This document shows positions 58,256 through 64,000 of a DNA stretch of 64,000 nucleotides, piece after piece (positions within the stretch are counted from its first letter, which is position 1; every line of letters starts with the position of its first letter). The position numbers and the translations under genes were made by a program. This DNA comes from Physcomitrium patens (Eukaryota; Streptophyta; Bryopsida; Funariales; Funariaceae), in assembly GCF_000002425.4 (NCBI RefSeq), contig NC_037264.1, positions 11,299,941 to 11,363,940 on the forward strand, read 5' to 3'. Under the pieces are notes generated by a model, which did no database searches, was not told the origin of the DNA, and saw only the letters and a list, made by a program, of their open reading frames with translations.

Positions 58256-60357
58256 TCAAGCAACGGAACCGCTCATCGGAACAGCAGGGTAACTCAGGAT
58301 GCCAGTATTTTCCTCCACATGAGCCATGGTTCGCATACCTGCTAGGGCAGTAAGAATACCAGGCGTTGTGCGGACAAACTGAAGTGCACATTGAGCATCA
58401 GTTGCATTCTTTCCAAGCTCTGAGAATGAGGTTCGAGTTTCTTCTGCCAGCCCTTTACAAAGAATTGCCTGTGAGCATGGAAGGCATAATGAGTAACCTA
58501 CACAAAAACATTCTGACAAATCAAATGAAGGAGACAATACTTTTTGGTGGAACTTGAAGAATTTTTGAGAACAAATTGAAGTAAACAAAAAGGAACACTC
58601 ACCTAGGGCTCCTTTTGTAAGGCCAAATTGCAAAGGCCCCATATAAAATATACCACCGTCCCTTTAAGCCAATCTTACCGATCATCATGCGACTGACAAA
58701 ACATGATAGTAAAGTTTGAAGCTTACTTGCATAAGCGAAGCCGATGCCACAACTGAGACACCTAGCTGTTGGGCAGCACTCAAGAGTGACATGCGCTTCC
58801 CTTTCATGAGTTGTGAGTTGATTGTTGCTGCATCCTGCATACGTAGATTGTAGGGTAATTGAACCACCCGGAAGTGATGTTCATCACCACCTGCACCCAT
58901 TATAATTCGTCTTCAAACGTCAGATTTCATGCTCAAGAACAATTTCACATCGACACAAAAGAAGAATATGAAATGCGTCTTCAGCATAATCAAGTATATT
59001 CTTTTCAACCATACTGCCTACTGACATACCAACTTCCCGAGCCGCAGCTACCAACTCCTCAAGAGAAAGATGACCACGGTTCTCTGGAGCCACTCGAAAG
59101 CCATTCCAAGTGGCAGTGCCATAAACGCTAAGCTTTCCTTCGGAGCAAGCCTCTTCTAGGGCTCCAAAAGCTTCCCGGATGCGTGTATAGAACGTCTCCC
59201 GAGATATTGCTGACAATTGTGTCTCCGGATTATGGATGTAGTAAACGTCAACAGTCTCCAATCCCAAATTTTCGCGACTCCTATCTAACTACAGACCGAG
59301 TGCCAAATTTAATTTAAAATTACTAGACTTCCACCAAAACTAAAGTAACAAATTGCAGAAAGATGCCTATAAAATGAAGATAGCCATTTGCCATGAGATT
59401 TGTGAGGTAAAACACAGTGAAGAAAGAGAGAAAACCAAAAATAAATAAATCCTGCTAGACATCTGATTTCAAGTTTCACCTGGTTTTTAAGGTATGCTGG
59501 GGTCATGCAGTGACATCCAGCTACGAAATCGGACCATGTGAACAGACCAGTCTTCACATAAGTTTCCTGAACCCATCTTCGAGGATCTGCAGGCTTTTCA
59601 TTGCCGAAGGTAAGGTAGCCTCCCTTCGTGCAAACGATTACCTGCTCCCTCGTAATAGACCCCAACCTGATACCTTCAGAGATAGCACGCCGAACTGCTC
59701 GCTCACTCCGTGTACTACGGTAATTCACTGCACTGCTCAATTGGAGAAGGTATCAGTACCAGTCACATGCAGGTGGTCGCTGCAAAATTGACAATACTTT
59801 ACAAAATTAAAACTGGCTTCCATCGATTCATTTAATCAATAACCACCATAACAAAGAGAGGACATGATGGACATTAGCAACTGCAAAAGCAAACTCGAAA
59901 ATAAACATACGCACGTGTCTAGTACATTTACGCCGACGGCCAGTGCTTTCGTCATCGCTTCGACATATTCGTCGTCGGCAGCGTCGGTTTCAGGTCCCAA
60001 GTATGTTCCTACTCCCAGGGACGATACCGTGACATCCCCGGCGCCTTCAGTTCTTGTGGGAAGAATTCGAAAATGACCATTTCCTACATGACAGACGCAT
60101 GCAAGTAATTTCAGAAAATTCAACAACTTCAACAATTGTTCAACAAAAACCAAAATTTCGCCATCGCCATTATCTCTTCCATCACAAAGGCTATAGGGAA
60201 TTTCTGAGAGCAAACCACAAAAGCAACAACAACAACAAAAGGTGAGGCAGAATGGAATGGAAGATGTACCACAGCGGGAGGGGACTCTGTGCGCATACTG
60301 CGCAGTGCCAGCTGCGTCCGCTCTGCCTGGCACCAGCGCAGCGACGCTCCGCATCAT
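58256..60357 (-). CDS. Aldo/keto reductase family protein, probably plastid-targeted
   Basis: NAD(P)H-dependent oxidoreductase; substrate unknown. Six exons on the minus strand: 60,357-60,270; 60,083-59,915; 59,732-59,480; 59,288-59,030; 58,890-58,727; 58,468-58,256. All introns are GT-AG and the phases join exactly, giving 381 residues. The AKR tetrad is complete: Asp85 (NVLDT), Tyr90 (VNYR), Lys122 (CTKGG), His189 (YYIHNPE). SSLGVGTYLG is the first barrel strand and RVVQLPYNL a later one. The C-terminal ALQFVRTTPGILTALAGM is typical of the family. The sequence is closer to bacterial-type family members than to plant L-galactose dehydrogenase. The first ~30 residues (MMRSVAALVPGRADAAGT...) look like a transit peptide. 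The second ATG (60,354) could also start it. Confidence 0.92.
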
Positions 60358-60419
60358 CGACCCTCTCCCTCCCAATTCCCCCACACCTGCCAAGCAATCA
60401 ACCAACAGACAGAGCAAGC

Positions 60420-60770
60420 GAGATTATGAGAGAGATTGAGCGAGAGTGAGAAAGACGGATTGCATGCGACAGCGATGGATGCACCCAATGCCTCAATTGG
60501 AGTGGCGCTGATCCTTTGATTGATTGATTGATGGATGGATCGGTAGATAGCTCGATCGCAAGCTTGCGCTGCAGCTTGTGCTCCTGCACGATACGCTGGC
60601 GATGGATGGGCCCTTCCTTTTGCCAGTTGGGTCTCCCTCCGGAGCCCATCCATGCAGCACCTAGCCCTAAAACTCCCACCTTTGGCTCATGGCTCGCTAA
60701 GATGATGACTTGGAATCCTCCCAATCTCTCTCTTTAGTGAACTCTTTCCATTTCTTTTTTTTCTCTCTGT
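60420..60770 (-). promoter_or_regulatory. Leader and core promoter region of the aldo/keto reductase
   Basis: On the minus strand this holds pyrimidine patches (CTTTCTCACTCTCGCTCAAT, about 60,430-60,455) typical of plant core promoters. No clear TATA box is seen. The GC-rich island ends at about 60.73 kb. Confidence 0.45.
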
Positions 60771-60779
60771 TTTTGGTTT

Positions 60780-61950
60780 TTGTATTGATTTCATGTAGTA
60801 TTTTTATTTTCTTCTTAATCTGATAATGATAAGAAGATGTTTTTAATTTATTTGGAGTTTGTTGTTATACAAGTCATATACATGCTTCCTCAAAGGCACT
60901 TCCTCACAGGCGATGTATGTGCACCAAATATTGCAAATAGTGAATTTTAGACATTACAAATGAATGACATATTGGCAAATAATTGAAATATTATATTAAT
61001 AAATGATTGTTCATTTTTTGTAGTATAAGATGGACTTTATTGCATATACTATGATAATAGTGCAATGGGAAGAAGCAAAGAATTAGGTTTGATTTTTCAA
61101 ATATGTTATTATGATATTAAGTTTGGTTTAAGGGAACATTATTTTATCTAAATAACAATAAAGTAGTTGCAAGCATTGTTTGTCAATTTTGCTTGATATT
61201 TCATTGTGAAAAAATAAGTGCCAATAAATTTGTATCTTGCAATATCAAGTATTTTTCAATATTTTGAGTTTGATGGTTATAGTTGTTCCTTCATGGTGCA
61301 ATATCCAAAGCATTTTATTTTATATGGAATTTATTTTTAGATTATTTTTAATATTTTAAAAAATAAAAGAGTACTTTCTATAATTTTAGATATAAATACA
61401 AACCAAAGAATATCTTACCTTGACAAGTGTATTTAGTTTATATTGAAAGAAGTTCTCAATAAATTTTATTTTATTGTAATTTCTTTATTAAAAATACATA
61501 ATAACATTAATAAAAACTATGAATAATCAATTTAAAATACTTTAGAAATTCTTTAATGGAATTATACATTAATAGAAGAATAAAGATATTAATATTTTAT
61601 CTAATAAAATAAGAAGCATGACCAAGTGAAATGCACCTTGAAACATTATATTAAAATGTACCTTAAAACATTTAAATGAATATTACATTCTAAAAATTAA
61701 TTTATAATTTATATTTTAATATAATATTTTAAGGTATATTTTAAAAAATATATATATAAGTAGTAAAATTGGTATAAAAATATTATTTAATATCTTCATT
61801 AACAATTAAAATGTATAAATTTTAGATCATTTGAAAATAAGACTTAAATTTAAATTCAAATAATGCTAATAGAATGGTTCTTTTGAATCATTGCTTCTAT
61901 AGAGGTTGACACATATTGTATTAGTGAATTAGTATTCAAATATGATTTTT
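60780..61950. other. AT-rich spacer
   Basis: No gene or recognised repeat. Confidence 0.5.
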
Positions 61951-62039
61951 TGTTATTCTATAAGTTGGCATATGAAATAGTAGTATATTGCATTATGCTT
62001 AGTGCAAGAATCAAACTTGGTAATATATACTAAGGCAAG

Positions 62040-63060
62040 AGTTGTTTGGTTGTCACATCAAATTATAGTAGCTTGAGTTAAGATTGATGTTTGATGAAGA
62101 TTGTAAAGGAAATAAAGGCAAATTTCCTTAGAGGCAGTGGTGGCCACAACCATGTATTTTGCCTCCATATTAAAAAGTGCCATTCACTATTGTTGTATAT
62201 ACAAGAATTAGATCTTATTTTTACAGACTTGAAATCTTTTTTTTTCACCATTGTCACTTCAATAGGGAGAATAGACCAAGCTATTAGTTATATCAAACAA
62301 CCTATGTAATTAATATTTTTACTAGATCTAGTCTACTTTATTTATACTTATTTCTAAAAACTTGTTGTGATTAATGTCACTAATTATGATATTTTAATGG
62401 ATCAATAGGTCCTTTATCCATTTGGTTTTGATTTAGATAATTGGATTGAAGAAGCATGGATTCAATTGAGATGGTCTTCTGGTGATCAAAGAAAAGAATT
62501 CATTCTCTTTACATTTGTAACAACTATTATAATTATATCAACAGAAACCATATTTGGTTGTAATGCATTAGTACTTAATTTGCCTTGTGGAATAATCCTA
62601 TTAAAAAAATATTAGCATTTATATTTTATTCTATAGAACCAACTAATCCACCCTCTTTAGAAGTTCATGCAAATCATTGGAAAGATCCATCTCCTCCTTA
62701 GAAAACATGTGCAAAATTTTTTTGCCCATGTGAAGAAATTGTATCTTCATTGGATATATTGAAGATATCAAAATCTTCTCTCTCACCTATCTTTGTCCAA
62801 CATATTCATTGACATCTATTAAATGAAAAAATTATCCTTCTGGAGCTCTTTGCAAGTATTGATACAAATTTGAGAGTAGTATTAGAAGTTGGGCCTATTG
62901 TTTGATGATACATCTATATGGATATTAGAATTATACCTAACTAAGTAGCTCAATATCATCTCTAAAGATTATTGGTTATGTATCTCGAACAACTACAACC
63001 TCTACCATTTGTGGTTGTTTTAGCCAACTTCTTTGTCATATCATCCTCATTAGTAATGAG
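62040..63060 (+). pseudogene. Second protease-methyltransferase fragment (element D family)
   Basis: Plus-strand copy of the part of element D that joins protease to methyltransferase. Readable pieces: ELDLIFTDLKS and FTIVTSIGRIDQAIS (62,200-62,290), TNYDILMDQ, LDNWIEEAWIQLRWSSGDQ (62,420-62,480), then motif I LELFASIDTNLRVVLEVGP (62,840-62,896) and LVMYLEQLQ. It stops near 63,060, before motif IV, where repeat F copy 3 begins. It is better preserved in the linker than the 30-kb copy. Dead: several in-frame stops. Confidence 0.72.
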
Positions 63061-63079
63061 AAGATTATGTTGTTGTATT

Positions 63080-64000
63080 GTAAGATAACTATATGATAAA
63101 AGATGATAATATGGATCTTATTATAGAAGAGCCAAGTTAAAAGATAAAGTAAAAAAATATGGATAAAAGATAGGAAGGTAATAAAACTTCTAGTAATGCT
63201 ATCTTTAGGGTCATAAACAAGAAAAAAATAAAAAAATAAAAAAAAGATTGAAAAAATAAATGATATAGGCATCTTATGGAAGAAGTTAAGAGTAAATTCT
63301 AGCAAAAATTACCTAAAAAAACTAGATATTGATATCCAAAGAAGGCTAGTTATGAACTAGAGTCGAAATCAGATCTTGAGGCATAAAACTAAGCCTTGAC
63401 AATGATTCTAGGATTCTTTGGTAGATCAAAGAATGGAATTAGAGAGCAGACTTAATAAGGTTTTGATAAGCATTGGTTTTGGGTGATTTGGATTTGTATT
63501 AACTTTGTAAGAGCTTCACAAAGTTAGAGTTTGTTTTGGAAGACTCTGGATTTGTGAAATAAAATGGGAGATACTTTTTGGAGAATTTTGTAAGTTTGGA
63601 AATAGAATTATAAATGAAATTTTAAGAGTTTGTGGATATATATGTGCTTAATATATGCTGTGAGTTTGAGCTAGATCAAAGGATTATATTGAGGGTTATT
63701 AAGGTTTAAATAGGTCAGGTCTCAAAAAATAGAATTTTAGGTTGAATGAGGGTTTCTAAGATTTCTTGCAATCTATCAGTTGAATTGGAGTGAAATTTAT
63801 GCACGTAATTAGTAGAATTATTTTTTTACATATGTAAAAAGTTTGAAATGAATTAAATAGTTTGATAAGGAAATACTGGCACTAGAAATTCAACATTTAG
63901 ATTGGAGAAGGAGGCCGACTAATATTTGAGCAAATATTAGGATTGATCTTCTTTTTGGTGAGTTTGATCTTTAAAAAATTTGTGCTTATTGTCTACTTAA
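63080..64000. mobile_element. Dispersed repeat F, copy 3 (runs off the window)
   Basis: Matches copies 1 and 2: ATATAGGCATCTTATGGAAG, then AAATTCTAGCAAAAATTACC, GATTCTAGGATTCTTTGGTA, and ATTCAACATTTAGATTGGA near 63,882. It truncates the methyltransferase fragment. Confidence 0.5.

Noticed and set aside
59510..59791. Plus-strand ORFs across the aldo/keto reductase (also 58,859-59,131 and 60,528-60,737)
   Set aside because: They overlap exons whose minus-strand model is complete with matching splice phases.

Overview
This is a nuclear, AT-rich plant window. Two genes carry GT-AG introns: an R2R3-MYB and a plastid-type aldo/keto reductase. Around them lie nested LTR retrotransposons, a hAT-like MITE, long TA/GA/CT microsatellites and a 100-N assembly gap. 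The retroelement types (a Ty3/gypsy family with an FLDD reverse transcriptase, and another carrying a C5-DNA-methyltransferase domain) and the lean intron structures suggest a non-seed land plant (bryophyte, lycophyte or fern). I cannot name the species.

Layout. 1-16,685 is a three-level nest. Element G (tail and 3' LTR, 16,137-16,685) was hit by Ty3/gypsy element A (+ strand, 1-6,973 and 15,773-16,136). The 3' LTR of A was then hit by a second member of the same family, element B (- strand, 6,974-15,772). A and B lie in opposite orientation, so they form a roughly 6-kb inverted repeat; a gap in B sits inside one arm. 16,686-22,480 is AT-rich spacer broken by one GC-rich island (18.2-18.84 kb) with telo-box and G-box motifs and a strong hairpin. 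22.5-24.06 kb is a second island, perhaps a gene remnant. About 24.84-35.9 kb is element D (- strand), a heavily decayed gypsy-type element whose polyprotein reads Gag, protease, DNA C5-methyltransferase, RT, RNase H, integrase. 38,368-43,682 is element C, a complete-length but decayed Ty3/gypsy element with 548-bp LTRs and a perfect 5-bp target duplication. 44,048-44,286 is a MITE with an 8-bp target duplication. 44.35-48.6 kb holds the MYB gene and its upstream region. 48.6-52 kb is unassigned. 52-58 kb is AT-rich with a second, interrupted MITE and copies of a dispersed repeat (F). 58,256-60,357 is the aldo/keto reductase (- strand, six exons). 62.0-63.06 kb is a second, truncated protease-methyltransferase fragment (+ strand), cut by another F copy that runs off the window.

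The two host genes show no sign of working together. The MYB has the MYB35/TDF1-MYB80-like linker, a group known in seed plants for tapetum and pollen-wall development. The reductase keeps the full Asp-Tyr-Lys-His tetrad. The most unusual content is the methyltransferase inside retroelement D, present twice, with its reading frames broken almost only by stops that C-to-T change would make. Next come the A/B inverted repeat as a possible source of double-stranded RNA, and the heat-shock-element array in the LTR of element G.
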